DNA of 60,640 nucleotides. It comes from Oxalobacteraceae bacterium. Lineage in GTDB: Bacteria > Pseudomonadota > Gammaproteobacteria > Burkholderiales > Burkholderiaceae_D. Positions 49,660 through 58,731 of this stretch are shown here, one piece after another; the stretch's first letter is position 1; each line of letters opens with the position of its first letter. The notes under the pieces are model-generated. The model was not told the DNA's origin. It ran no database searches and saw only the letters and a program-made list of their open reading frames with translations. The position numbers and the translations under genes are program-made. Location: contig DPRS01000058.1 of NCBI GenBank assembly GCA_003537575.1, forward strand, positions 1 to 60,640, read 5' to 3'.

Positions 49660-50130
49660 TCAATCCCTGCGGGCGGACTGGACTTCCGTTGCACGGGCCT
49701 GCCCAGCCAGCTTGTCGAGCACGCCATTGACATACTTGTGGCCGTCAATGCCGCCAAACGACTTCGCCAGCTCGACCGCCTCATTGATAACTACCTTGTA
49801 CGGAATTTCAAGATGGTGCTTCAATTCGTAAGCGCCGATCAGCAGCACCGCATGCTCGATCGGCGACAATTCGCCGATCGGCCGGTCGATCAGCGGGCTC
49901 AGCTCATTGCGCAGCACGGCGACGTCGCGGATGGAGCCATGCAGCAAGGCATCGAAATGCCCGGCATCGGCCTTGTCGAAACCATGCGCTTCGCGGATAT
50001 GGGCATCGATTGCGCCCGCATCCTCATTGTTCAGCAGCCATTGGTACAGCCCCTGCAGGGCGAACTCGCGCGCGCGATGGCGCGGGGTACGGTTCTTGTT
50101 GGGATTGGCGTGAAGTTCTTTTTGAGTCAT
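49660..50130 (-). CDS. nusB: Transcription antitermination protein NusB
   Basis: 156 aa from ATG 50130. RNA-binding helical fold: RTPRHRAREFALQGLYQWL near residue 15, then LSPIEHAVLLIGAYEL and PYKVVINEAVELAKSFGG. It binds boxA with NusE in rRNA antitermination. It follows ribH (106 bp), the common ribBA-ribH-nusB order. Confidence 0.95.
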   Translation of the reverse strand: MTQKELHANPNKNRTPRHRAREFALQGLYQWLLNNEDAGAIDAHIREAHGFDKADAGHFDALLHGSIRDVAVLRNELSPLIDRPIGELSPIEHAVLLIGAYELKHHLEIPYKVVINEAVELAKSFGGIDGHKYVNGVLDKLAGQARATEVQSARRD

Positions 50131-50236
50131 GGATGAAAATCCCAGAAGTTCCGGGCAATGCCGGAACACATGAAAACAGAGTCAAAGGCGCCGTGCGGCG
50201 TCAGAAAAACCGGCTGAGCGATTGCCAGTGAGGCGA

Positions 50237-50722
50237 TCAGTCTTCCTCGGTCGAATCCGCCAGGTCTTCCAGGGCGATCGTCAGATTGGCCATTTCGACA
50301 GCGACACGGGCGGCATCGGTGCCCTTTTCGACCATGCGTGCTTCGGCCTGTTCATCGGTTTCGGTGGTCAGCACGGCATTGGCGACGGGGATACCGTAAT
50401 CCAGGCCGACACGGCTGATGCCGGCGCCCGATTCATTCGACACCAGTTCAAAATGGTAGGTTTCGCCGCGAATGATGGCGCCGATGCCGATCAGCGCATC
50501 GAATTGCCGGGTTTCCGCCAGCTTTTGCAAAGCCAGCGGTATTTCCAGCGCACCTGGAACCGACACATGCAGGATATCTTCATCGGCCACGCCCAGGCGC
50601 TGCAATTCGGCCAGGCAGGCATCCAGCAAGCCCTGGCACACATTCTCATTGAAACGCGCTTGCGCAATCCCGATGCGCAAGCCTTCGCCATCCAGATTCG
50701 ATTCGTAGCTTCCCACTGTCAT
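50237..50722 (-). CDS. ribH: 6,7-dimethyl-8-ribityllumazine synthase
   Basis: 161 aa. Start at ATG 50722 after AAGGGGAAA. Motifs: RIGIAQARFNENV, VPGALEIPLALQKLA, IGAIIRGETYHFELV with the catalytic His, and GIPVANAVLTTETDEQA. It condenses the dihydroxybutanone phosphate made by RibB with the ribityl pyrimidine. It is 55 bp after ribB. Confidence 0.95.
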   Translation of the reverse strand: MTVGSYESNLDGEGLRIGIAQARFNENVCQGLLDACLAELQRLGVADEDILHVSVPGALEIPLALQKLAETRQFDALIGIGAIIRGETYHFELVSNESGAGISRVGLDYGIPVANAVLTTETDEQAEARMVEKGTDAARVAVEMANLTIALEDLADSTEED

Positions 50723-50777
50723 GGCTTTTCCCCTTATAACTGCATGCAAAATTCAATGTCCCGGGCAGCTCTCCGCC

Positions 50778-51884
50778 TCAGGACCGTTCCTGAAAACCGA
50801 CCACTTCCAGATTGAAGCCCGCCATCGACGGCATCTTGCGCGGATTGGACAACAAGCGCATCTTGCCGACATTGACATCCTTGAGGATTTGCGCGCCGAT
50901 GCCATAGGTGCGCAAATCCATGCTGGCAGCCCGCGCTTGCGACCGCTTGTTAGGCACATTCAATGCGGCAAACTGGCCAAGCATCTGTTCCGCCGATTCT
51001 TCGCAATTCAGCAAAACCATCACGCCATGCGCCTGCTCCTGGATCGCCTTGAGCGCCGCGGCCATGTTCCACGAATGCGTAGTGGCCTCGGTATCGAGCA
51101 GATCCAGCACGGAAACCGGCTGATGCACCCGCACCAGGGTTTCGACGTCCGGGCGAGGCTCACCATGCACCAGCGCCAGATGGGCGCCGCCACTGGGCTT
51201 GTCGCGGTACGCCACCACCTTGAAGCATCCGTGCGCGGTCTGCATGCTGCGTTCGCCGATGCGCTCGATCATGCTCTCGTGCTCGCTGCGGTAATGAATC
51301 AGGTCGGCGATGGTGCCGATCTTCAGGCCATGCTCCTGGGCGAATTCGATCAGGTCCGGCAGGCGCGCCATGGTCCCGTCATCCTTCATGATTTCGCAGA
51401 TCACGGCGGCCGGCGTGAGTCCTGCCATTTCAGCCAGGTCGCAGCCGGCTTCGGTATGGCCTGCCCGCATCAGCACGCCGCCTTTTTGCGCTTTCAGCGG
51501 AAAGACATGGCCCGGCTGTACGATATCTGAAGCCTTGGCGCGCTTGTCTACCGCCACCTGGATCGTGCGGGCACGGTCCGCCGCCGATATGCCGGTGGTC
51601 ACGCCTTCGGCCGCCTCGATCGAGACGGTGAAATTGGTGCCGAATGCGGTGCCGTTACGGCTTGCCATCATCGGCAATTCGAGCTGCTCGCAGCGTTCCG
51701 CAGTCAGCGTCAGGCAAATCAGGCCACGGCCGTACTTCGCCATGAAATTGATGGCTTCTGGCGTGACGAAGTCGGCGGCCAGTATCAGGTCGCCTTCGTT
51801 TTCGCGGTCTTCCTCGTCGACTAGAATCACCATGCGCCCGGCGCGAAGTTCAGCGACGATTTCCTGTGTTGTTGCTAAAGACAT
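50778..51884 (-). CDS. ribB: 3,4-dihydroxy-2-butanone-4-phosphate synthase with degenerate GTP cyclohydrolase II domain
   Basis: 368 aa. Residues 1-205 are an intact DHBP synthase (DEEDRENEGDLI; HTEAGCDLAEMAG). The C-terminal part is a GTP cyclohydrolase II-like fold but lacks the zinc cysteines: where RibA has a CLTGD...RCDCG pattern, this protein reads VRVHQPVSVLDLLDTEATTH. It should therefore not open GTP, and a separate ribA is expected elsewhere. Such bifunctional-looking proteins are known in proteobacteria (RibBX). No FMN riboswitch core was found in the 141-bp leader. Confidence 0.9.
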   Translation of the reverse strand: MSLATTQEIVAELRAGRMVILVDEEDRENEGDLILAADFVTPEAINFMAKYGRGLICLTLTAERCEQLELPMMASRNGTAFGTNFTVSIEAAEGVTTGISAADRARTIQVAVDKRAKASDIVQPGHVFPLKAQKGGVLMRAGHTEAGCDLAEMAGLTPAAVICEIMKDDGTMARLPDLIEFAQEHGLKIGTIADLIHYRSEHESMIERIGERSMQTAHGCFKVVAYRDKPSGGAHLALVHGEPRPDVETLVRVHQPVSVLDLLDTEATTHSWNMAAALKAIQEQAHGVMVLLNCEESAEQMLGQFAALNVPNKRSQARAASMDLRTYGIGAQILKDVNVGKMRLLSNPRKMPSMAGFNLEVVGFQERS

Positions 51885-52025
51885 AAAATGGTTCCTCGGT
51901 AGACCGCTATTTTAATTGATTTGGCCAGGTCCTGGCCGTAACGGCGTAAGGTCGGGAGCGCATGCAATGGCCTGCGCCGGCATGGCACAGCTCTCGGATA
52001 CGTCTGCATAAGAATAAATATTGTT

Positions 52026-52649
52026 TTATCGGCCAGAGTCGGACAGAGACAGCATGCGTTCGACGTAACGCGCGATCAAATCCACTTCCAGGTTGACTCT
52101 CGAACCGGCGCGCAAATGCCTGAGCGTCGTCACCTCGACCGTATGGGGGATCAGGTTGATCGAAAATTCGCAACCGGACTCCAGGTCGGCAACGCGGTTG
52201 ACGGTAAGCGATACGCCGTTGACGACGATCGATCCCTTGAAAGCCAGATACTTCGCCAGCGATTTCGGCGCCTCGATCAGCAATTCATGCGATTCGCCAA
52301 CCGGCTCGAAGCGCCGCACCACGCCGAGGCCATCGACGTGCCCGGAAACCAGGTGACCGCCGAGACGCTCGGCCAGGGTCAGCGCCTTTTCCAGATTGAC
52401 TTCTCCCGGCGCATCCAGGCCGACCGTGCAATTCAGGCTTTCGCGTGAAACCTCGACTTCGAAGCTTGCGGCAGTCTTGGCAACTACCGTCATGCAGGCG
52501 CCGTTCAAGGCAATCGAATCACCCAGGGCAACATCGGCCAGCGACAGCGCGCCAGCTTCAACAGTCAGGCGCAGGCCGGCATCCGACTCGCCTCCCAGCG
52601 GTGTGACTGCGGAAATTTTTCCAACTGCGGCAACAATTCCAGTAAACAT
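52026..52649 (-). CDS. ribE: Riboflavin synthase, alpha chain
   Basis: 207 aa from ATG 52649 (MFTGIVAAVGKI, the family's invariant start). Two tandem lumazine-binding repeats: SIALNGACMTVV in the first and SIVVNGVSLTVN in the second, each after a GHLVSGHVDG-type turn in the middle. It dismutates two lumazines to riboflavin. It begins 13 bp after ribD. Confidence 0.94.
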   Translation of the reverse strand: MFTGIVAAVGKISAVTPLGGESDAGLRLTVEAGALSLADVALGDSIALNGACMTVVAKTAASFEVEVSRESLNCTVGLDAPGEVNLEKALTLAERLGGHLVSGHVDGLGVVRRFEPVGESHELLIEAPKSLAKYLAFKGSIVVNGVSLTVNRVADLESGCEFSINLIPHTVEVTTLRHLRAGSRVNLEVDLIARYVERMLSLSDSGR

Positions 52650-52662
52650 GGTGAAATAAAAT

Positions 52663-53754
52663 TCAGGAGAAACGAGCAAGGATACGCAAATCGGCGCCGA
52701 TTTGCCGGACTTCGTGAAACGATAATTCGCGCCGGCCGTCGAGCGCTTCCAGCGCGGGCAAATCGAACAAGCCCTGGGCGTCGCCCAAAAGAGCCGGCGC
52801 CAGGTACAGCAAAAGCTCATCGACGCAGCCTTCGGCAATCAGCGAACCATTCAGCCTGGAACCGGCCTCGACATGCAATTCATTGATTTGCCGTCGGCCG
52901 AGTTCCTGCATCAGCGCCGGCAAGTCCACCTTGCCCTGCGCGTTCGGCAGCATGATGATTTCCGCGCCGCGCTCGCGCAGCAGCGCTTCCTTTTCCGGGT
53001 TGGGCTGGGCAGCGACGATCCAGGTGCCGCCGCCTTGCAGTATCCGCGCATCCGGGCTGGTCTGCAGCCTGCTGTCGACCACGATGCGGCGCGGCTGGCG
53101 CGGCGTTTCGATGCCGCGCACCGTCATTTGCGGATCATCCTGGTTGACCGTGCCGCTGCCGGTAAGGATGGCGCATGCGCGCGCGCGCCACCAGTGACCA
53201 TCCTGGCGCGCCGCGGCCGAAGTGATCCACTGGCTCTGGCCATTGTGGAGCGCCGTCTTGCCATCCAGGCTGGCGGCGGCCTTCATGCGCACCCAGGGCC
53301 GGCCTCGCTGCATGCGCGAGAAGAAGCCGATATTCATTTCGCGCGCCGCATCTTCCAGCACGCCGCAGGCCGTCCGGATACCCGCCGACTGCAATTTCGC
53401 CATGCCTTGCCCTGCCACCAGCGGATTGGGGTCGCTGATCGCCGCCACCACGCGCCCCACCCCGGCTGCGATCAGCGCATCGGCGCAAGGCGGAGTCTTG
53501 CCATAATGGCTGCATGGCTCCAGCGTCACGTAAGCGGTGGCGCCGCGCACGTCCTGCCCGCGGCTGGCGGCGTCGCGCAAGGCCTGCACCTCGGCATGCG
53601 CCTGACCGGCGGGCTGGGTAAAGCCTGCGCCGATCACCAGCCCATCGCGCACGAGAATGCAGCCGACGCGGGGATTGGGGGCTGTGATGAACATGCCCTT
53701 GGCTGCCCACTCCAGGGCAAGCCGGATACCGTCGACGTCATTTGTAATGTTCAC
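52663..53754 (-). CDS. ribD: Bifunctional pyrimidine deaminase/reductase RibD
   Basis: 363 aa from GTG 53754. The deaminase half (1-145) has the zinc site HAEVQAL and the two-Cys TLEPCSHYGKTPPCADAL. The reductase half (about 150-363) has KAAASLDGKTA and LHVEAGSRLNGSLI. It makes the ribityl pyrimidine for RibH. First gene of the ribD-ribE-ribB-ribH-nusB run. nrdR and glyA, common upstream, are not here; the pilin cluster is. Confidence 0.93.
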   Translation of the reverse strand: MNITNDVDGIRLALEWAAKGMFITAPNPRVGCILVRDGLVIGAGFTQPAGQAHAEVQALRDAASRGQDVRGATAYVTLEPCSHYGKTPPCADALIAAGVGRVVAAISDPNPLVAGQGMAKLQSAGIRTACGVLEDAAREMNIGFFSRMQRGRPWVRMKAAASLDGKTALHNGQSQWITSAAARQDGHWWRARACAILTGSGTVNQDDPQMTVRGIETPRQPRRIVVDSRLQTSPDARILQGGGTWIVAAQPNPEKEALLRERGAEIIMLPNAQGKVDLPALMQELGRRQINELHVEAGSRLNGSLIAEGCVDELLLYLAPALLGDAQGLFDLPALEALDGRRELSFHEVRQIGADLRILARFS

Positions 53755-53817
53755 AAGGCTGGGCCAGGTAGATGTTTCAGAAGATGCGGAAACACGATGG
53801 CCGCCAATGGGCCAGCC

Positions 53818-54387
53818 TTAATCCGCATCGCCGGCGCCCGTGCAGGTTTTATCCAGCTCCGGATTGCAAATCCGCGCACGTCCCGAAAAATTCAGCTTGA
53901 TGCGCCGGATTCCGCCGTCCAGGAAAAACGATATCGTCCCGAGTTGCGGTGTCTGGCTGCTGGCGTTGGTACGCGTGCGTCCGCTGCCATTATAAGCAAG
54001 ATAGGGTTTGCTTGAATCGGTCAGCGCTGATTTTATGGTCATTCCACGCGCTGCAGCCCCTTGTCTTGCGATCACCGCTTCGCCGGCATCTGCTTGCTGA
54101 TTGCCGTTTTGATCAACGAATACGACCCAGCCCCGCGCCCAATCGGCGCTGTCCGCCGGCGCCAGGTCGACCCGTGCGCCGCGCCGGATCGCTTCCGAGC
54201 GCGTCATATGGATTGCGCCGACAAACCCGTTGACGCTTGTGCTCAAACGCTGGTTGCGCAGCAGGGACTGAAATCCCGGCACTCCCAGTGCCAGCAAAAT
54301 GGCGACGACTGCCAGCACCGTCAACAACTCAATCAGGGAAAATCCCGGCTGAAGTCCGGCTTGCTCCTGCTGGCGTGCGTCTTCCAT
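53818..54387 (-). CDS. fimT: Type IV minor pilin FimT/GspH family
   Basis: 189 aa. Prepilin cleavage site GFSLIELLTVLAVVAILLALGVPGF near residue 15 with the +5 Glu, then a GspH/FimT domain ending in a Cys pair (CNPELDKTC) at the C-terminus. FimT or FimU cannot be told apart here. It is the last gene of the minor-pilin operon, 4 bp after pilE. The N-terminal leader of about 14 residues is typical. Confidence 0.85.
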   Translation of the reverse strand: MEDARQQEQAGLQPGFSLIELLTVLAVVAILLALGVPGFQSLLRNQRLSTSVNGFVGAIHMTRSEAIRRGARVDLAPADSADWARGWVVFVDQNGNQQADAGEAVIARQGAAARGMTIKSALTDSSKPYLAYNGSGRTRTNASSQTPQLGTISFFLDGGIRRIKLNFSGRARICNPELDKTCTGAGDAD

Positions 54388-54391
54388 GGCC

Positions 54392-54880
54392 TTACCAGCA
54401 ATTATTGTCGGCCGGAAGCTTCATGCCGGTGCTCGACAGCGACTTGACGCGGCAGTGCGGATCATTGTATCGCCTATCGACCCTGGCGCTGCCTGCTGTC
54501 GCCGTCAGCAGAATGCATTCCTGCAGGCTCTCGGCGGCGCAAGGGGCGCCGTCGATCTCATAGGCGCTGACGGCAGCCGATTCGCCGGAAAACCACTTGA
54601 ATCGTTTTGCATCCTCATCCGTCGAGTCGGCTGCAAATGCCACATAACGTGTATGCAGCAGGTAGTAGCGCTCCTGTTGCTGCATCAGTTGCAGCAACGC
54701 TGCCCGTCCTTCGGCACGCTTGGCCAGGCGCACCGCATGGCGATAGGAAGGATAGGCCAGTGCGGCAAGGATGGCGATGATCACGGCAACCGTCATGACC
54801 TCGACCAGCGTGAAGCCGCGATGATCGGATATGGCGCGAAAGCCTGTGCGGATATGCTTGTTCTCCATTTGCTTGCCCAT
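54392..54880 (-). CDS. pilE: Type IV minor pilin PilE
   Basis: 162 aa. Class III signal GFTLVEVMTVAVIIAILAALAYPSY with +5 Glu at about residue 27, followed by the PilE pattern YRHAVRLAKRAEGRAALLQLMQQQERYY. A Cys pair near the C-terminus (about 129-160) forms the usual D-region loop. Start ATG 54880 or 54868; neither has a strong RBS. Nine bp after pilY1. PilE of this kind is a minor pilin of PilY1-containing operons, not the major subunit. Confidence 0.87.
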   Translation of the reverse strand: MGKQMENKHIRTGFRAISDHRGFTLVEVMTVAVIIAILAALAYPSYRHAVRLAKRAEGRAALLQLMQQQERYYLLHTRYVAFAADSTDEDAKRFKWFSGESAAVSAYEIDGAPCAAESLQECILLTATAGSARVDRRYNDPHCRVKSLSSTGMKLPADNNCW

Positions 54881-54889
54881 GTCGCTTGC

Positions 54890-57058
54890 CTATTTCTTGC
54901 CGGCGCCGAGACGCAGTTCCTGCCAGTTCAGAATCTCGCGCCAGGAGAAACGCATGGCGGCCAGCGTGGTCTCGACCAAGCCGCCCTCGGCATCGCCGCG
55001 TCCGGCTGCCAGACTTCCCCTGGCGCCGCCGGCGCCGGCATTGATTACGACCGACTGGCGGCGCACAACAGCCTTGCCGAAGGCATTGCGCGCGCTGCTT
55101 GCGACCGACGTTTCCAGCGACAGCGGCGCCGCCAGCATGCCCAATTGCGACGCCATGCCGCTGGTGTTTTTCCCGATCGCCAGGCCGCTCAAGGGATTCA
55201 GCATGTAACTGCGGCCGCCGTCTGCGGAGCATGGCGTGGCGCAGGGAATCAGACTGTTGAACAGCAGCCGCCCGGACTCCAGCAGCGGATTGCTGACGCT
55301 GCGTTCGCCGGTTTTATCCGAGGCCAGGAAATCGAAATACCATCCCCGCTTGCTGCCCGCACCGTCGCCATAGCCAAACTGCTTGCCGACGATTTGCACT
55401 ACCTCGCCTGTTTTTGTCAGCGTCCTCGGTTCCAGTTGGCTGCGGCCTGCGACCGAATAGGATTTTTGCAAGGGATCATAAATGCCGTAAAAAGACTGCG
55501 CAGCGAAGCCAGCCGGATTGATATCCGCATCCTCCGCGAATTTCCCGGTGCCAAACAAGATGATGTAACCGCCGCCGGGAGCGAACGCCACCTGCGGCTT
55601 GGTTGTGATCGGCTGCCTGCGCAAATGCTCGTCCACTACGGTAAACAGGGGTCGCGTGCCGGTATTCTCCTTCGTCCATGGCAGGCTGCCGGTAAAGTCG
55701 AAGCGCCAAAGGTTTCCCTGCAAATCGCCGGCATAAACATATCGAACCGCGCCATCATCTCCTCCGACCACGGCGGGCGAACTCAGGCCATTCGGCAAGG
55801 ACACATCGAGAATCGGCTTCCTGAATTTAAAGTAATTCACCCCGAGCTGCCACGGTTCGCCCGCTGCCTTATCCAGCGACAGCAAAAACAGGACAGCGGG
55901 CGCAAGCGGATTGGCATGTCCGTCAACCAGATAGTTATTGAAGCCGCTGCCTACCACCACGAAATGACGATATTCAGGAATTCCTGTTGTCATCCTGGTC
56001 TGGAAGCGGGCAATTACCGGCAGATTGGATACATTGCCCATATCCGCATCATCGCTATCGGTGAATTCCCACAGTACCCCGAAGCCGCCCTCGAAATTGG
56101 CAGGATCGGAAACATCCAGCGCAAACACGCCCTGGGCGCCGCCGCCCATGCCAGCGGCCAGCACGGTCTTCCACTTCCCCCGCGCGCGTGCTTCAGTCAC
56201 CGCAATCGCACCATCCACATAAGGCCGGTGCGTGTAATCCGGCCGGCTCAGCTGCGACAGGCTGCCCAGCAGAGCCTGGGGAATGTAGGCAAACAGTTCA
56301 ACGCCATCCGTGGCGCCGAAGGCATGCAACATGCCATCATTGGCGCCGACATATATTGCCTTTGCGCGGCTCTTGCGCGCCTCGTAAAACAGTCGATAAT
56401 CCGCTCCCGCATCAAGTGCCGACGGCGCGCCGACATGGACGAGATTACTGTTGACGATATCGCCCAGCACGCCATCGCGCAGCCGGAATATCCCGTGCGG
56501 CTTTCCTGTTTCATCGCTGCGCACACCGCGCAGAAAGTTCACGCGCCGCTCGCCCAGCCCGTCGCCGGCACGATCCAGAGGCGAGACATCCAGTATCGAT
56601 CTCTGCGTGACCGCAAGCTTGTCCCACTTGAATTCGACCAGCCCTGATGCAGTATCGGGGCTGGCGGTGTAGATTTTCCGGTTTTCCGGCAAGGGCAAGG
56701 GCGGGCTTCCTTTTTGCCCGCTCAAGATGTCAGCCGCATCCCATTCCGGCACGTCGGCTACCTGGATCCCGCCGTCGCTGGCGGTAGTGACTCCCAGCTT
56801 CCTGAGCGTGCCGCTCCATCTGGCAGCATTAAACCCGGATTGATATAGGAATGTGCCCGCTGCATCCAGCTTGCCATTGCCAAGCGTGCTTCCAGACATA
56901 CCGGCAGTACCATGCAGCAGCGGCTCCTGAGCGATCATCACGACTGGAACGACACCCCACGCCGAATGCATCAATCCCGGGCATATTCCCGATATCAGGC
57001 AGATGCCGCAAAAAGTCCGCAGCGCAGCGCCGAGGATATGTTTCTTTTCGCGAATCAC
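54890..57058 (-). CDS. pilY1: PilY1-like type IV pilus tip adhesin/biogenesis factor (short form)
   Basis: 722 aa from GTG 57058, whose GTGA overlaps the pilX stop. A signal peptide is likely (about residues 1-35). The PilY1 C-terminal beta-propeller is complete: AIYVGANDGMLHAFGATDG, AGMGGGAQGVFALDVSDP, YAGDLQGNLWRFD, FGTGKFAEDADIN. Acidic loops (TDSDDADMG) may bind Ca2+. The N-terminal von Willebrand-like half of the 1100-1200-residue PilY1 proteins is missing. It promotes pilus extension and surface contact at the outer membrane or pilus tip. Confidence 0.88.
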   Translation of the reverse strand: MIREKKHILGAALRTFCGICLISGICPGLMHSAWGVVPVVMIAQEPLLHGTAGMSGSTLGNGKLDAAGTFLYQSGFNAARWSGTLRKLGVTTASDGGIQVADVPEWDAADILSGQKGSPPLPLPENRKIYTASPDTASGLVEFKWDKLAVTQRSILDVSPLDRAGDGLGERRVNFLRGVRSDETGKPHGIFRLRDGVLGDIVNSNLVHVGAPSALDAGADYRLFYEARKSRAKAIYVGANDGMLHAFGATDGVELFAYIPQALLGSLSQLSRPDYTHRPYVDGAIAVTEARARGKWKTVLAAGMGGGAQGVFALDVSDPANFEGGFGVLWEFTDSDDADMGNVSNLPVIARFQTRMTTGIPEYRHFVVVGSGFNNYLVDGHANPLAPAVLFLLSLDKAAGEPWQLGVNYFKFRKPILDVSLPNGLSSPAVVGGDDGAVRYVYAGDLQGNLWRFDFTGSLPWTKENTGTRPLFTVVDEHLRRQPITTKPQVAFAPGGGYIILFGTGKFAEDADINPAGFAAQSFYGIYDPLQKSYSVAGRSQLEPRTLTKTGEVVQIVGKQFGYGDGAGSKRGWYFDFLASDKTGERSVSNPLLESGRLLFNSLIPCATPCSADGGRSYMLNPLSGLAIGKNTSGMASQLGMLAAPLSLETSVASSARNAFGKAVVRRQSVVINAGAGGARGSLAAGRGDAEGGLVETTLAAMRFSWREILNWQELRLGAGKK

Positions 57059-57726
57059 TCTCCCTCCTTCCGATAAAAGCTTTGCAAGGCGACTTGGGTA
57101 CTCTCTCGCGCGCCGAAACCGACTGCCGTCACGCGATAGAAATAGCTTGGCTTGTCAGCGGCTTCACCCGGCTTGTTATAGGTAAAAAGTTCAATGATGT
57201 AGCGCGGCAGGCGGCTGGGCAAAGCGCCCTTCCCCACCTGAAGACTTTGTCCGGTGAAAGTGCCGTAAGCCACCGAATTCGTCGTAGCCTCGTCCTCGCC
57301 GAAATCAGCCGAATGCCAGACTGGCTTGGCGTCATTACCCGCACGCCGGCATAATCCCTGATAAATGCTTGCGGCGAGCCGATTGCAGGCCGGCTCGTCA
57401 GCGCCGGGAAATCCCAGCGCGCTCTTCCTGGAAAAAATATGGCTGCGCGATCTGGCCGGATCAGATGAATGCTCGATATCCATCTCGGCATCGCGCAATG
57501 CCGCTTCAGCAGCCAGGAAGGCGATTTGCCGATCGGTGTCGTTGCGCGCTGTCTTCCAGCCTTGCAATGCGCTTTGGGCAGCGGCGATCCCCAGTATCAG
57601 AACAGCCATCAGCATGATCAGCGCCACAAGCAGCGCGCCCTTCTGCCTGTCCAGGTAATTAGAGCGGCCCAGTCTTCCTGCGAATAGAGAGCAACTCCCT
57701 TGCCGTGTATTCTGTCGCCGCCTCAT
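57055..57726 (-). CDS. pilX: Type IV pilus assembly protein PilX
   Basis: 223 aa. Long basic N-terminus, then QKGALLVALIMLMAVLILGIAAAQSAL as a class III prepilin-like membrane segment (the PilX type lacks the usual Glu+5), and AAEAALRDAEMDIE as in PilX proteins. ATGA overlap with pilW and GTGA overlap with pilY1 show tight coupling. Minor pilin of the tip complex. Confidence 0.88.
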   Translation of the reverse strand: MRRRQNTRQGSCSLFAGRLGRSNYLDRQKGALLVALIMLMAVLILGIAAAQSALQGWKTARNDTDRQIAFLAAEAALRDAEMDIEHSSDPARSRSHIFSRKSALGFPGADEPACNRLAASIYQGLCRRAGNDAKPVWHSADFGEDEATTNSVAYGTFTGQSLQVGKGALPSRLPRYIIELFTYNKPGEAADKPSYFYRVTAVGFGARESTQVALQSFYRKEGE

Positions 57727-58718
57727 GCCGGGCCTCCGGCATTCTGGTTGCGCAACTGTATGGTGGCGACAAATGACTTTCGAATTCGGTTCCGGCTTTT
57801 TGCCGGCAATTTAATCTCTTCGATCCGCGTGCCTGGATCGATGCCAGCGTATGCATCGCCGTAATCCTCGCCAAACAATTCATAAGACTTTGCCAGTGCA
57901 TCGGCACGGACAGCATGCGCTCCACGCATCAGCAGCGCCACCTTGAGCGCAACGATCTTCTTCCAATGCGTCTTGCGGTTCCTGTCCAACACTAGTGCGG
58001 CGCTATCAGCCCCGCTTAATACCAGTGCATCATCCAGCGCTTCGATCTGTGTGGCAGTAAGGAATTGGTTGGGCAAACCGTCCGCGTCGCTATCCAGTCC
58101 ATACAAAACCTGGAAGGTTTCTACTCCGCGCGCGATCGCCACCGCGGACCAGCTGCTTTTGCCACGGTACTTGCAGCGCAGTTCCGGTTCGCCAAGCGAA
58201 TCTTCCGCCACGAAGAATATGCTCCAGCCGCGTTCGCTCGTGCCGCCTTTTTCCAGGACAGACGGAACGCCAAAACCCGCGCAATTGAGCATGCTGCCAT
58301 CGCCATGGTTGCCAGCACCGGCGCCATGGAAACGGATCCCCAGCACATCGCTGCCGTTGACGGATTTACCCAAAGGCGAATCCATCGCCGCATTTGTGCT
58401 TTTCAGGCTGCTAGCATCCAGGCCTGCCAGGCTGGCGCTGTCAGTCGCTTCCGTGAGCCTGGCTGCGCCAGATCCATCCCAGTCCTCATGTCCCGCCTGA
58501 CGTAAGGCCCGCGCAACGATTTCCAACACATGTCGTCCGCTTTCCTGGATCACTACGGCATCCTCGTTTGCGATGTAAGCTGATTTGCTGCTCAACAGAA
58601 GGGAGGTGGCGACCAGCATCACGAGCAGACTCAAGGCAAGCGAAACCATGAGTTCAGCCAGCGTGACGCCGGCATGGCGCGACAAGCCGCAGAAGCTGGA
58701 ATGCTTGTTCATGTCCAT
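57723..58718 (-). CDS. pilW: Type IV pilus assembly protein PilW
   Basis: 331 aa. Class III signal GVTLAELMVSLALSLLVMLVATSLLL with +5 Glu at about residue 22, then IQESGRHVLEIVARALRQAGHEDW, the PilW signature. Overlaps pilX by 4 bp and starts 13 bp after pilV. Minor pilin priming pilus assembly. Confidence 0.9.
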   Translation of the reverse strand: MDMNKHSSFCGLSRHAGVTLAELMVSLALSLLVMLVATSLLLSSKSAYIANEDAVVIQESGRHVLEIVARALRQAGHEDWDGSGAARLTEATDSASLAGLDASSLKSTNAAMDSPLGKSVNGSDVLGIRFHGAGAGNHGDGSMLNCAGFGVPSVLEKGGTSERGWSIFFVAEDSLGEPELRCKYRGKSSWSAVAIARGVETFQVLYGLDSDADGLPNQFLTATQIEALDDALVLSGADSAALVLDRNRKTHWKKIVALKVALLMRGAHAVRADALAKSYELFGEDYGDAYAGIDPGTRIEEIKLPAKSRNRIRKSFVATIQLRNQNAGGPA

Positions 58719-58731
58719 TTGCTTTCTCTGC

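Noticed and set aside
51885..52025. Possible FMN riboswitch in front of ribB
   Set aside because: The conserved RFN core segments (an AGGG...GAAA...CCC type start and the CGGTG...GCCGAC part) are not seen on the minus strand.
54386..56647. Open frame of about 750 codons on the + strand opposite pilE and pilY1
   Set aside because: Shadow of the pil genes; no domain recognised, and it runs through two separate minus-strand genes.
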